Below, one piece after another: positions 44,942-52,934 of a stretch of DNA of 64,000 nt. The stretch is from JBCCJA01 sp039045975 (GTDB taxonomy: Bacteria; Planctomycetota; Planctomycetia; Planctomycetales; Planctomycetaceae), in the NCBI GenBank assembly GCA_039045975.1, contig JBCCJA010000016.1:1-64000 (forward strand), given 5' to 3'. The notes beneath the pieces are model-generated. The model did not search any database and was not told where the DNA came from. It saw nothing but the letters and a program-made list of their open reading frames with translations. Numbering within the stretch: position 1 is the first letter of the stretch; each line of letters begins with the position of its first letter. A program made the position numbers and the translations under genes.

Positions 44942-46030
44942 ATGTCCGCCCTCTTCGACCCCCTCGAACTGCCCGGCCTGACGCTCCCCAACCGCGTCGT
45001 CATGGCCCCCATGACCCGCGGCCGTGCCGGACGTGAAGGCGTCCCGAACGCGATGATGGCCGACTATTACGCCATGCGGGCCGACACGGGGCTGATCCTC
45101 TCCGAGGCGACCGGCATCTCCGACGAAGGCCTCGGCTGGCCCAACGCCCCGGGCATCTTTAACGACGCGCAGGTCGAAGGCTGGAAGCCGGTCGTCGAGC
45201 GTGTGCACGCCGCGGGCGGGCGGATGTTCCAGCAGCTCTGGCACATGGGCCGGGCGTCGCATTCGTCGATGATGCCGGGCGGGGCCCCGCCGGTCGCGCC
45301 GTCGGCCGTCCCGATCGAGGACGACGGCGTCTACACCTACGACGGCAAACAGCCCCGCGAGACGCCGCGGGCCCTCGCCACCGACGAACTCCCCCGAATC
45401 GTCGACGACTACCGCAACGCGGCCGAACGCTCGCAGGCGGCCGGGTTCGACGGCGTCGAGATCCACTCCGCCAACGGCTACCTGCTCGACGAGTTTCTGC
45501 AGTCGAAGACGAACTGCCGCGACGACGCCTACGGCGGCTCGATCGAGAACCGCTATCGCCTGCTCGGCGAGGTCGTCGCGGCCGTCGCCGACGTCTGGGG
45601 CTCGTCGAAAGTCGGCGTCCGCCTCTCCCCCAACGGCACCTACAACGACATGGGCTCGCCCGACTACCGGGAGCAGTTCGGCTTCGTCCTCGGCGAACTC
45701 GCCAAGCTCGGCCTCGCGTATGTGCACGTGATGGACGGACTGTTCTCCGGCTTCCACGACTACGGCGAGCCGTTCACGCTAGACGTCGTCCGCGAGCACT
45801 ACGCAGGCACGTTGATCGGCAACTGCGGTTACGACCTGACTCAGGCCGAGGCGGCCGTCTCCGGGCCCGCCGACCTGATCGCCTTCGGCCGCCCGTTCCT
45901 CGCGAACCCAGATCTCGTCGCGCGGTTCGAGAACGGCTGGCCCCTGGCCGAAGAGGCCCCGGTCGCCGTCTGGTACTCGTCAGGACCGGAGGGTTACGTC
46001 GACTGGCCGACGTATAGCGGCAGGGGATGA
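44942..46030 (+). CDS. Old Yellow Enzyme family oxidoreductase (NemA-like)
   Basis: FMN-dependent alkene reductase, 362 residues, TIM barrel. FMN and substrate residues are visible: NRVVMAPMTRGRA, FQQLWHMGR, and His175, Asn178 and Tyr180 in EIHSANGYLLDEF. LIAFGRPFLANPDL closes the barrel. Natural substrates are probably electrophilic alkenes or quinones. The ATG at 44942 is used; the longer open frame (from 44846) would translate the palindrome. Its last 37 bases overlap the 3' end of the membrane-protein gene on the other strand. Confidence 0.9.
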   Translation: MSALFDPLELPGLTLPNRVVMAPMTRGRAGREGVPNAMMADYYAMRADTGLILSEATGISDEGLGWPNAPGIFNDAQVEGWKPVVERVHAAGGRMFQQLWHMGRASHSSMMPGGAPPVAPSAVPIEDDGVYTYDGKQPRETPRALATDELPRIVDDYRNAAERSQAAGFDGVEIHSANGYLLDEFLQSKTNCRDDAYGGSIENRYRLLGEVVAAVADVWGSSKVGVRLSPNGTYNDMGSPDYREQFGFVLGELAKLGLAYVHVMDGLFSGFHDYGEPFTLDVVREHYAGTLIGNCGYDLTQAEAAVSGPADLIAFGRPFLANPDLVARFENGWPLAEEAPVAVWYSSGPEGYVDWPTYSGRG

Positions 46031-46620
46031 GCGACCGCGTTTCCGGCGTCGCGACGCCGGACGCGGCAGAGGCCCAGCGGCGCCGCCGCGAGCGTCGGGA
46101 AGACGACACAGACCGACCAGGTCGGCAGACCGTACAGCCCGCCGGCCGCGATGTCGGCCGCGATCAGACCCGTCGCCACCGACCCCGTGACCGCCAACGA
46201 CCAGACGGCCCGCGGCGGCCAGGCGATCACTAGCCCGCACGCCTCGGCGATGCGGGGCAGGGCGGCGGTGAAGATACGCCAGCCGGCCGAGCAGCTCGCC
46301 GCCGTGCCGAATGCGACCGCCAATAGCGCCGTCGTCGCACCGCACAGCAGCACCAAGCCCTCGAATGCGTTCACCACGACCGCCGTGCCGAGCGACGCGA
46401 ACGCCCCCGAAACCGCACCGACCGTCAGCAGGCACGCCACGAGCCGGCCGCGGTGGTCGGAATGCCGGGCCCACGCCGCCGCGACGCCGAGCCCGAACAG
46501 CGCCCCGGGAAAGAAAGCCGCGGCCGGGTTCCACAGGTCGGGGCGGGCCGCCGCGACCGCGACCGTCATCAGCCCGGCGAGCAGCCCCCGCAGCGCGAAC
46601 ACGGCGACACGCAGATACAT
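45994..46620 (-). CDS. Hypothetical multi-pass membrane protein
   Basis: Not recognised. The 208-residue chain has about five or six hydrophobic segments (for example ALRGLLAGLMTVAVAAA near 9-25 and VVNAFEGLVLLCGATTALL near 82-100) and ends in a short basic tail. The reading frame has normal hydrophobic membrane composition, unlike the shadow frames. Its 3' end overlaps the OYE gene by 37 bases. The 269 bases between its start and the gatB stop hold no gene that I can see. Confidence 0.6.
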   Translation of the reverse strand: MYLRVAVFALRGLLAGLMTVAVAAARPDLWNPAAAFFPGALFGLGVAAAWARHSDHRGRLVACLLTVGAVSGAFASLGTAVVVNAFEGLVLLCGATTALLAVAFGTAASCSAGWRIFTAALPRIAEACGLVIAWPPRAVWSLAVTGSVATGLIAADIAAGGLYGLPTWSVCVVFPTLAAAPLGLCRVRRRDAGNAVAHPLPLYVGQST

Positions 46621-46889
46621 CGGATTCCCCGGGCGAAGTTCGATCCCATGAAAGCCCTACCGCGTGGGCGGGCGGCGGCCGGTGAGGACCGCCGAACTCC
46701 GACGATTCGGCCGGTGACCTTACGCGACACACCGTCACGTCCGGCACGACCCGACCTTCAGCACTTCGTGCCGACTCGTGGCCGCGGATGAGGTCACAAA
46801 CCTTGAGAATCGTCAGCCCACGAGCCGGCAACCGTGCTACGAGTCAGGTAGAGATGCTGTTGCGGGTCGGAGACAGCCCTCACCCGGCC

Positions 46890-48401
46890 TCAACAGGCCT
46901 CGATCGCGGCGATGAGCATCTCGCGGACCGTCTTCGGGTCGGCCCCCTTGACCTCTTTCATCACTTGCCCGATCAGCGGCCCGACGGCCTGCTGTTTCCC
47001 GCCTTTGACGGCTTCGATCGCCTTATCGCTCGACGGCTTGTCGAGCACGGCCGCGATCGCCGCCTCCAACGCGCCGGTGTCTTTGACCGTCAACGCGCCG
47101 GCCGCCTCGGCGTTCGCGCGGACATGGGCGAGAGCGTCCTCCGGCGTCGTGCCGCCCGCGGTCTCGTAGTCGCCGCCGAGGTACTTCGCGTACTCGTCGC
47201 GGGCGGCGGCGGTGGTCAGGTCGCCGTCGCCGATCAGCCTCAACAGCCCGCCGAGCACCGACGCCGGTACGGCCGCCGAGAACGCGACGAGGCCCTCGCC
47301 CCGCTCGTTCATGTCGCGGAGCACGTCCTGCGTGCACCAGTTGGCGGCCCGCTTCGGGTCGCCGCAGGCCCGGTGGACCTCCTCGAAGTAATCCGCGAAC
47401 GCGACACCCTGATCGATGATCACGCCCGCGTCGTACGCCGACAGTTCGAGCGCCGCGACGAACCGGCTGCGGCGGTCGGCGGGGAACTCGCCCATCGTCG
47501 CCCGGATCGTCTCGACCTCGGCGTCGGTGATCGTCACCGGCGTGAGGTCGGGGTCGGGGAAGTAGCGGTAATCGGCCGCTTCCTCCTTTTCCCGCATCGG
47601 GTAGGTCACGCCGCGATCGAGGTCGAAGCCGCGGGTCGCCTTCGGCGCGTCGTCGATCGTTTTGCCGGTCTTCTCGAAGGCTTCAAGCTGACGCTTTTCC
47701 TCATATAGGATCGCGGCTTCGACCCCGTTGAACGAATTCATGTTCTTAATTTCGACGATCGGCGTCGCGACCTTTTTGCCGTCCTCTTTTTCTAAATGCA
47801 GGTTGATGTTCACGTCGCACCGCAGTGAGCCCTCCTGCATGTTGCAGTCGGAGACGCCGAGGTAGCTCATCAGGAGCTTTAATTCCTGCAGATAGGCCTT
47901 CGCCTCGGCGGCGGAGCGGATGTCGGGCTCGGAGACGATTTCCGACAGGGGCGTCCCTGCCCGGTTCAGATCGACCCGGCTGTCGCCGCCGGCGGCGTGC
48001 ATGTTCTTGCCGGCGTCTTCTTCAAGGTGGGCCCGGATGATGCCGATCCGCTTCTGACCGCCGCCGTCGGGCAGATCGATCTCTAAATACCCGTCGTGGC
48101 ACAGCGGCAGGTCGTACTGCGAGATCTGATACGCCTTCGGCAGGTCGGGGTAGTAGTACTGCTTGCGGTCCCACTTGGTGAACGGGGCGATGTCGCAGTT
48201 GAGCGCCAGGCCGACTTTGACCGCCAATTCGTAAGCCTTGCGGTTCATCACCGGCAGCGTGCCTGGCAGACCGAGGGTGACCGGGTCGACGTGCGTGTTC
48301 GGGGCCTCGGGGGCGAACTTATTAATCGCCCCGCTGAACAGCTTCGTCTCGGTCAGCAGTTGGACGTGGACTTCGAGTCCGATGATCGTCGTCGTCTTCA
48401 T
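46890..48401 (-). CDS. gatB: Asp-tRNA(Asn)/Glu-tRNA(Gln) amidotransferase subunit B
   Basis: Kinase/amidotransferase subunit of GatCAB, which makes Gln-tRNA(Gln) or Asn-tRNA(Asn) by transamidation. The start IIGLEVHVQLLTETKLFSG is the family signature, with LPGTLPVMN and the zinc/tRNA-binding region next. The C-terminal helical domain (about 330-503) contacts tRNA. 503 residues is complete. gatA lies upstream on the same strand, separated by a 26-bp palindrome. Confidence 0.94.
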   Translation of the reverse strand: MKTTTIIGLEVHVQLLTETKLFSGAINKFAPEAPNTHVDPVTLGLPGTLPVMNRKAYELAVKVGLALNCDIAPFTKWDRKQYYYPDLPKAYQISQYDLPLCHDGYLEIDLPDGGGQKRIGIIRAHLEEDAGKNMHAAGGDSRVDLNRAGTPLSEIVSEPDIRSAAEAKAYLQELKLLMSYLGVSDCNMQEGSLRCDVNINLHLEKEDGKKVATPIVEIKNMNSFNGVEAAILYEEKRQLEAFEKTGKTIDDAPKATRGFDLDRGVTYPMREKEEAADYRYFPDPDLTPVTITDAEVETIRATMGEFPADRRSRFVAALELSAYDAGVIIDQGVAFADYFEEVHRACGDPKRAANWCTQDVLRDMNERGEGLVAFSAAVPASVLGGLLRLIGDGDLTTAAARDEYAKYLGGDYETAGGTTPEDALAHVRANAEAAGALTVKDTGALEAAIAAVLDKPSSDKAIEAVKGGKQQAVGPLIGQVMKEVKGADPKTVREMLIAAIEAC

Positions 48402-48408
48402 CGGGCCG

Positions 48409-48486
48409 TCCGCTCTCCGCTGTCCGCTATCCGCAAATTGGGTCGGCCACTCTCACGTCAGCGGATAGCGGACGGCGGAGAGCGGA
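48409..48486. repeat. 26-bp long-stem inverted repeat between gatA and gatB
   Basis: Arms 48409-48434 and 48461-48486 match at 25 of 26 positions, with one wobble-compatible mismatch and a 26-base loop. It lies between the gatA stop (48493) and the gatB start (48401), inside what should be one transcript. It could act as an attenuator, an mRNA processing site or a stability element that lowers gatB relative to gatA. Confidence 0.85.
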
Positions 48487-48492
48487 AAGCGT

Positions 48493-49968
48493 TTACGCGG
48501 GCCGCCTCGTGTGCCAATCGGTCGCGGCCTCATACATCCGTGCCGCCCGCAGCAACTTCTCCTCTGCGAGCAGCCCGGCGGAGAGCTGCAGGCCGATCGG
48601 CAGGCCGCCCGCGGTGAAGCCGCAAGGCAGCGACAGCGCCGGGATCCCCGCCATGTTCGCCGCGATCGTGTACATGTCGTTGAGGTACATCGCGAGCGGG
48701 TCGTCGACGAGTTCGCCGATCTTGAACGCCGCCGTCGGCGTCGCCGGCGACGCGATCACGTCGCACTTCTCGAACGCGGCGACGAAGTCCCGCTTGATCA
48801 GCCGGCGGACTTTCAGCGACTGATTGTAATATTGGTCCGAATAGCCGGCCGAGAGAGTGAACGTGCCGAGCAAGATCCGCCGTTTCACCTCGTCGCCGAA
48901 GCCCTCGCCGCGGTTCCGTTCATAGAACGTGACCAAGTCTTCGTTCTGCGGGTCGAACTTTTCCGAGCGGTGCCCGTAGTGCACGCCGTCGTAACGGGCG
49001 AGGTTCGAGGACGCCTCCGACGGGGCGATGATGTAGTAGGTCGCGACCGAGTACTTCGAATGCGGCAGGTCGACGTCGACGACCTCCGCCCCGAGCGACT
49101 TATAAACCTCGACCGCTTCGAGGACCGCCTTGGAGACCTCGGCGTCAAGGCCTTCGACGAAGTGCTCGCGACAGACGCCGACCCGCAGCCCGGTGAGCGG
49201 CTCGTCGAGCGAGGCGAGATAGTCGGGCACCGGCTCGTCGAGGCAGGTCGCGTCGCGGGCGTCATGCCCGGCGATCGCCTGCAGCATCAAAGCGGCGTCG
49301 GCGACGGTCGTCGCCATCGGGCCGATCTGGTCGAGCGAACTCGCGAACGCGACCAGGCCGTACCGGCTGACGCGGCCGTACGTCGGCTTCAGGCCGGTGA
49401 TGCCACAAAACGCGGCCGGCTGACGGATCGAGCCGCCGGTATCGGTCCCGACAGCGAGCGGCGTGAAGCCGGCGGCCACCGCCGCGGCACTGCCGCCGCT
49501 CGAACCGCCGGGGGCCCGTTCGAGGTCCCACGGGTTTTTCGTCGTCTTGACCGCGGAGTTCTCGGTCGACGAGCCCATGGCGAACTCGTCCATGTTGGCC
49601 CGGCCAGTCGGCACCGCGTCGGCGGCGAGTAAGAGGTCGCTGACGTGGGCCGAATAGGGCGGCCGGAAGTCGGCGAGCATCTTGCTCGAGCAGGTGCACG
49701 GCTGGCCCTCTTCACAGATCAGGTCCTTGATCGCGACCGGCACGCCGGCCAGCGGGCCGAGTCTTTCACCGGCGGCCCGCTTCGCGTCGACGCGTGTGGC
49801 GTGCCCGAGCACGGCGTCGCGATCGACGTGGACGAAGGCAGCGACGTCGCCGTCGCCGGCCTCGATCGCGGCGAGCGCCGCCTCAGCGGTCTCGACCGCG
49901 GTGACATCGCCGGCTTTTACCGCGGCGGTAATTTCGACGGCGGTCGTCGGAAGGGCAGAGCCGCTCAT
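48493..49968 (-). CDS. gatA: Asp-tRNA(Asn)/Glu-tRNA(Gln) amidotransferase subunit A
   Basis: Amidase subunit of GatCAB that frees ammonia from glutamine, 491 residues. The Ser-cisSer-Lys triad is intact: Lys81 in VAIKDLI, Ser156 in GGSSGGS and Ser180 in GTDTGGSIRQPA. The start ATG at 49968 overlaps the gatC stop (ATGA), showing coupled translation. gatB follows after the palindrome. Confidence 0.95.
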   Translation of the reverse strand: MSGSALPTTAVEITAAVKAGDVTAVETAEAALAAIEAGDGDVAAFVHVDRDAVLGHATRVDAKRAAGERLGPLAGVPVAIKDLICEEGQPCTCSSKMLADFRPPYSAHVSDLLLAADAVPTGRANMDEFAMGSSTENSAVKTTKNPWDLERAPGGSSGGSAAAVAAGFTPLAVGTDTGGSIRQPAAFCGITGLKPTYGRVSRYGLVAFASSLDQIGPMATTVADAALMLQAIAGHDARDATCLDEPVPDYLASLDEPLTGLRVGVCREHFVEGLDAEVSKAVLEAVEVYKSLGAEVVDVDLPHSKYSVATYYIIAPSEASSNLARYDGVHYGHRSEKFDPQNEDLVTFYERNRGEGFGDEVKRRILLGTFTLSAGYSDQYYNQSLKVRRLIKRDFVAAFEKCDVIASPATPTAAFKIGELVDDPLAMYLNDMYTIAANMAGIPALSLPCGFTAGGLPIGLQLSAGLLAEEKLLRAARMYEAATDWHTRRPA

Positions 49969-50285
49969 TCGGCGTCGATGATCTGGGGGACGAGGAAGTA
50001 TTTGCCGTCGTTTTTCGGGGCGTTCGCCAACGCCTTGTCCCGCGGCAACATCTCGACCGGGACGTCGTCGCGGAGGACGTTGGTCCGTTCGACGGCGTGG
50101 GCCATCGGCTCGACGCCGTCGGTGTCGACCTCGGCGAGTTGCTCGACGTAGCCGACGATCTTCGCCAGCTGCGGCCAGATGCGGTCGAGCTCGTCTTCTT
50201 CGAGCCGCAGGCGGGCGAGACGGGCGATCTTCGCGACGTCATCACGGCCGACCTTCGGGGCGTCGGATTTCGGGGCTGCGTCCAT
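49965..50285 (-). CDS. gatC: Asp-tRNA(Asn)/Glu-tRNA(Gln) amidotransferase subunit C
   Basis: Small belt subunit that holds GatA and GatB together, 106 residues. VAKIARLARLRLEEDELDRIWPQ and the downstream VEPMAHAVERTNVLRDD are the family signature; an N-terminal Lys/Asp-rich extension of about 10 residues is present. First gene of gatCAB. Confidence 0.93.
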   Translation of the reverse strand: MDAAPKSDAPKVGRDDVAKIARLARLRLEEDELDRIWPQLAKIVGYVEQLAEVDTDGVEPMAHAVERTNVLRDDVPVEMLPRDKALANAPKNDGKYFLVPQIIDAE

Positions 50286-50750
50286 GGACCGCCGTCCGCT
50301 CGTTTCGGGGCTGCTTCCGGCTGAGCGGCGAGGATAGGCGGCCCGGGCGGCATTGCAATCACACGCCGCGTCGCGGCCCGGTCGGTCGGCTTTACGCAGC
50401 CGCTACGAACCGACCCGCGGCCGCCCGGGTCGGGCGATTCCGAACAAAACCGGTGGTCCGACACGGCCCTAAACTCGTCAGAGACAATGCCCGCCGCGCG
50501 CGAAGGTCTCTGCAGCCCGTGGGTCGGGAAACTCTGTCAAGACCAAGTTACAAGGCGTCGGCCGGTCACCAAGAAAGAAAAGTGGGCCCGCAACACGCTT
50601 GAAAACAATGACTTATGAGATTCACCCGACGAAACGCCTCCGTCTTGTCCCCCGAACGGCACGGCGATCGCAGAGCATACTCCCCTGTCCGACACGGACG
50701 CGTCGAAACCCAGCCGGAAGACGCCCGGCGCCAGCACAAAGGAGTGAGTG
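50286..50750. other. Gene-free region between gatC and csrA
   Basis: About 465 bases containing no convincing coding frame, tRNA or riboswitch. It must hold the divergent promoters of gatCAB and csrA. A patch near 50530-50620 is less GC-rich than the surroundings and is the likeliest promoter area, but I could not fix -10 or -35 boxes. The last bases carry the csrA Shine-Dalgarno (AAGGAG). Confidence 0.6.
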
Positions 50751-51011
50751 ATGTTGGTTCTGTCACGGAAGCAGTCGGAATCGATCCGGATCGGCGACGA
50801 CGTCGTCGTCAAAGTCATCCGCACGGGGAAAGGGAGTGTGAAAATCGGCATCGAGGCGCCCCGCGAGGTCCGCGTCGTCCGCGGCGAGTTGGGCGGCCCG
50901 CGTGCCGCGAAGCCGACGGTCGCCGGCGACGACGAAGACGGCGAAACCGAGGGGGGCCGGGAACTGTCCGCCTCGGCCCGCACGCACGCCGCCCTGCCGC
51001 AAGCCGTCTGA
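50751..51011 (+). CDS. csrA: Carbon storage regulator CsrA
   Basis: RNA-binding global regulator that binds GGA motifs in mRNA leaders. The core (residues 1-48, MLVLSRKQSESIRIGDD... and KIGIEAPREVRVVR) is well conserved. A 35-residue acidic and Ala-rich tail makes it 86 residues, longer than the usual 61-75. ATG at 50751 is 6 bases after AAGGAG, an ideal site; the GTG at 50748 is not needed. The protease gene begins 76 bases downstream. CsrA often works with FliW and flagellar genes, none of which are here. Confidence 0.92.
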   Translation: MLVLSRKQSESIRIGDDVVVKVIRTGKGSVKIGIEAPREVRVVRGELGGPRAAKPTVAGDDEDGETEGGRELSASARTHAALPQAV

Positions 51012-51087
51012 ATTGGAATCTCGAAAGGTAAGCCCCTCACGCCCCGTCCCGTCCGACTCACGGACAAGGAAGCAAGGAACCCGAATC

Positions 51088-52803
51088 ATGAAGATCGCCT
51101 TCTCAAACATCTTGGGCACGCTGGCCGCGGTCGCGGCTTTCGCGATCGGCACCGCCGCCGACGCCCAGAACCGCACCGCCACGCCGAGCGATTTCGGCCC
51201 GCCCCCGTCGACGTGGGGCACGAGCGACCGTGACGGCCGCGAGCCGCTCCGCTTCGACTTCCGCGAAGACCGTCAGCCGGCCGCCCCGGCCCGGCCGGCC
51301 GCCAAGCCGGGCGAACTGACCGGCGTCGACCTCGTCGACGCGAAGCTGACGTCGCGGTACGGCAAGACCGACGTCGCGAACTTCGTCAAATCGACGAGCG
51401 GCTCGACGTTCGTGAACCTGTATCTGGAAGCGTTCCGGCTGATCGACAGCCGGCACATCAACCCGGCCTCTTACGAGGACCGCGTCGAGCAGGCCGTCAC
51501 GAACCTCGAACGGGCCGTGCTGAACGAAAACTTCCGCCGCGTGCACGGCCTGTCGGCCGATTCGCGTCGGGTCGAGGCGTTCCGCACCGCGGCCCGCTCG
51601 GCCCTGACGAGCCGGCAGATCCGCTCGACGAACGACGCCGTCCAGGTGATGTATCAGGTCGCGTCGGCCGCGAGCCGCACGCTCGGCCTGAGCGGTCAGG
51701 CCGTCGCCGCCGAGTTCGTCTACGGGGCCGCCGAGTCGCTCGACAAGTACTCCGCCTTCAACCCGACACAGAGCCTGCGGGGCGCGTCGTTAGAAGACGC
51801 CTCCCGGTCGGCCTCGGTCGTGCCTGCTCACGAGGCGGCGTTCAAGACGGCGGGGATCTTCGACACGCACGTCGTCGGCATCGGCGTCGAGATCAAGCCG
51901 GACGACGCCGGCGTGATCGTCGTGCGGACGCTCGCCGGCGGGCCGGCCCGGAACGGCGGGCTTGAGCGGGGAGACGTCATCACCGCGATCGACGGGAAGA
52001 CGCTCGCCGGCCGCGGGCTCGACTACGCGGTCGAACTGATCTCCGGCCCGATCGGCAGCTCGCTGCGGGTGACCGCCGCGAAGGCCGACGGCCGCCGCGG
52101 GACCGTCACGCTGACCCGCAACCGGGTCGAACTGAAGAGCGTCAGCGAAGCGAAGATCCTCGATAAGGCCAGCGGCGTGGCGTACCTGAAGCTCGACAGC
52201 TTCGCGACCACCAGCGAAGAGGAGATCGACGAGGCCCTCTGGAGCCTGTGGAACCAGGGCATGAAGTCGCTCGTGTTCGACGTCCGCGGCAACCCGGGCG
52301 GCCTGCTGACCGGGGCGATCGGCATCTCGAACCGGTTCCTCCCGGACGGGACGATCGTCTCGACAAAGGGCCGCACCCGGGAAGACAACACCAGCGAGTC
52401 GGCCGTCCGCGGTCGGACCTGGAAGATCCCGATGGTCGTCCTCGTCGACGGCGGGTCGGCTTCGGCGTCGGAAATCTTCGCCGCCGCGATCCAGGAGAAC
52501 GGCCGCGGCCTCGTCGTCGGGGAGACCAGCTACGGCAAGGGGACGGTGCAGACGCACTTCCCGCTGCAGTCGGTCGCCGGGAACCTGAAGATCACGACCG
52601 CGAAGTTTTACTCGCCGAACGGTCGCGAAATGGCCGGGGCGGGCGTCACCCCCGACGTGCACGTCGCCGGCACGGACGAGATCGTCCCGCTGTCGCAGGA
52701 CCGGGTCGTCGTCGAAGCCGTGCGGCTCGCCGCCGGCCGCGACGCCTACGAACTGGCCCGGGCGACGCAACAGCGGCTGTCAGGACTGACCGCCGCCCGC
52801 TGA
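51088..52803 (+). CDS. C-terminal processing protease (S41 family, CtpA-like)
   Basis: Exported serine protease with a Ser-Lys dyad, 571 residues. A signal peptide (about 1-26, ending ADAQ) precedes a helical region, then a PDZ domain (about 245-345, VGIGVEIKPDDAGV and GLERGDVITAIDGK). The catalytic domain has Ser459 in GSASASEIF and Lys484 in SYGKGTVQ, 25 residues apart as in Prc and D1 protease. The ATG at 51088 gives the signal peptide directly; the long frame upstream runs over csrA and is a shadow. Substrates unknown, probably envelope proteins. Confidence 0.9.
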   Translation: MKIAFSNILGTLAAVAAFAIGTAADAQNRTATPSDFGPPPSTWGTSDRDGREPLRFDFREDRQPAAPARPAAKPGELTGVDLVDAKLTSRYGKTDVANFVKSTSGSTFVNLYLEAFRLIDSRHINPASYEDRVEQAVTNLERAVLNENFRRVHGLSADSRRVEAFRTAARSALTSRQIRSTNDAVQVMYQVASAASRTLGLSGQAVAAEFVYGAAESLDKYSAFNPTQSLRGASLEDASRSASVVPAHEAAFKTAGIFDTHVVGIGVEIKPDDAGVIVVRTLAGGPARNGGLERGDVITAIDGKTLAGRGLDYAVELISGPIGSSLRVTAAKADGRRGTVTLTRNRVELKSVSEAKILDKASGVAYLKLDSFATTSEEEIDEALWSLWNQGMKSLVFDVRGNPGGLLTGAIGISNRFLPDGTIVSTKGRTREDNTSESAVRGRTWKIPMVVLVDGGSASASEIFAAAIQENGRGLVVGETSYGKGTVQTHFPLQSVAGNLKITTAKFYSPNGREMAGAGVTPDVHVAGTDEIVPLSQDRVVVEAVRLAAGRDAYELARATQQRLSGLTAAR

Positions 52804-52821
52804 ACGAAGTTTCGACCGACT

Positions 52822-52840
52822 CCGTCTCAGGAAGAGACGG
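52822..52840 (+). terminator. Possible short stem-loop after the S41 protease
   Basis: A 7-bp perfect stem (52822-52828 with 52834-52840) and a 5-base loop lie 19 bases past the stop codon. No U-tract follows, so termination would depend on Rho or on other sequence. Confidence 0.35.
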
Positions 52841-52934
52841 GCCGTGTCGGTCGCCCGAAGGAATCGGGCCCGAAGACGAACGACGCACGAAGCGCCTTTC
52901 GTCCCCGCGTCTGAAAGACCTGAACCTGCGAAGC

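Noticed and set aside
50671..50690. Sigma-54-like GG-N10-GC pattern upstream of csrA
   Set aside because: Such a pattern is expected by chance in GC-rich DNA and the -12 element is poor; no activator gene is near.
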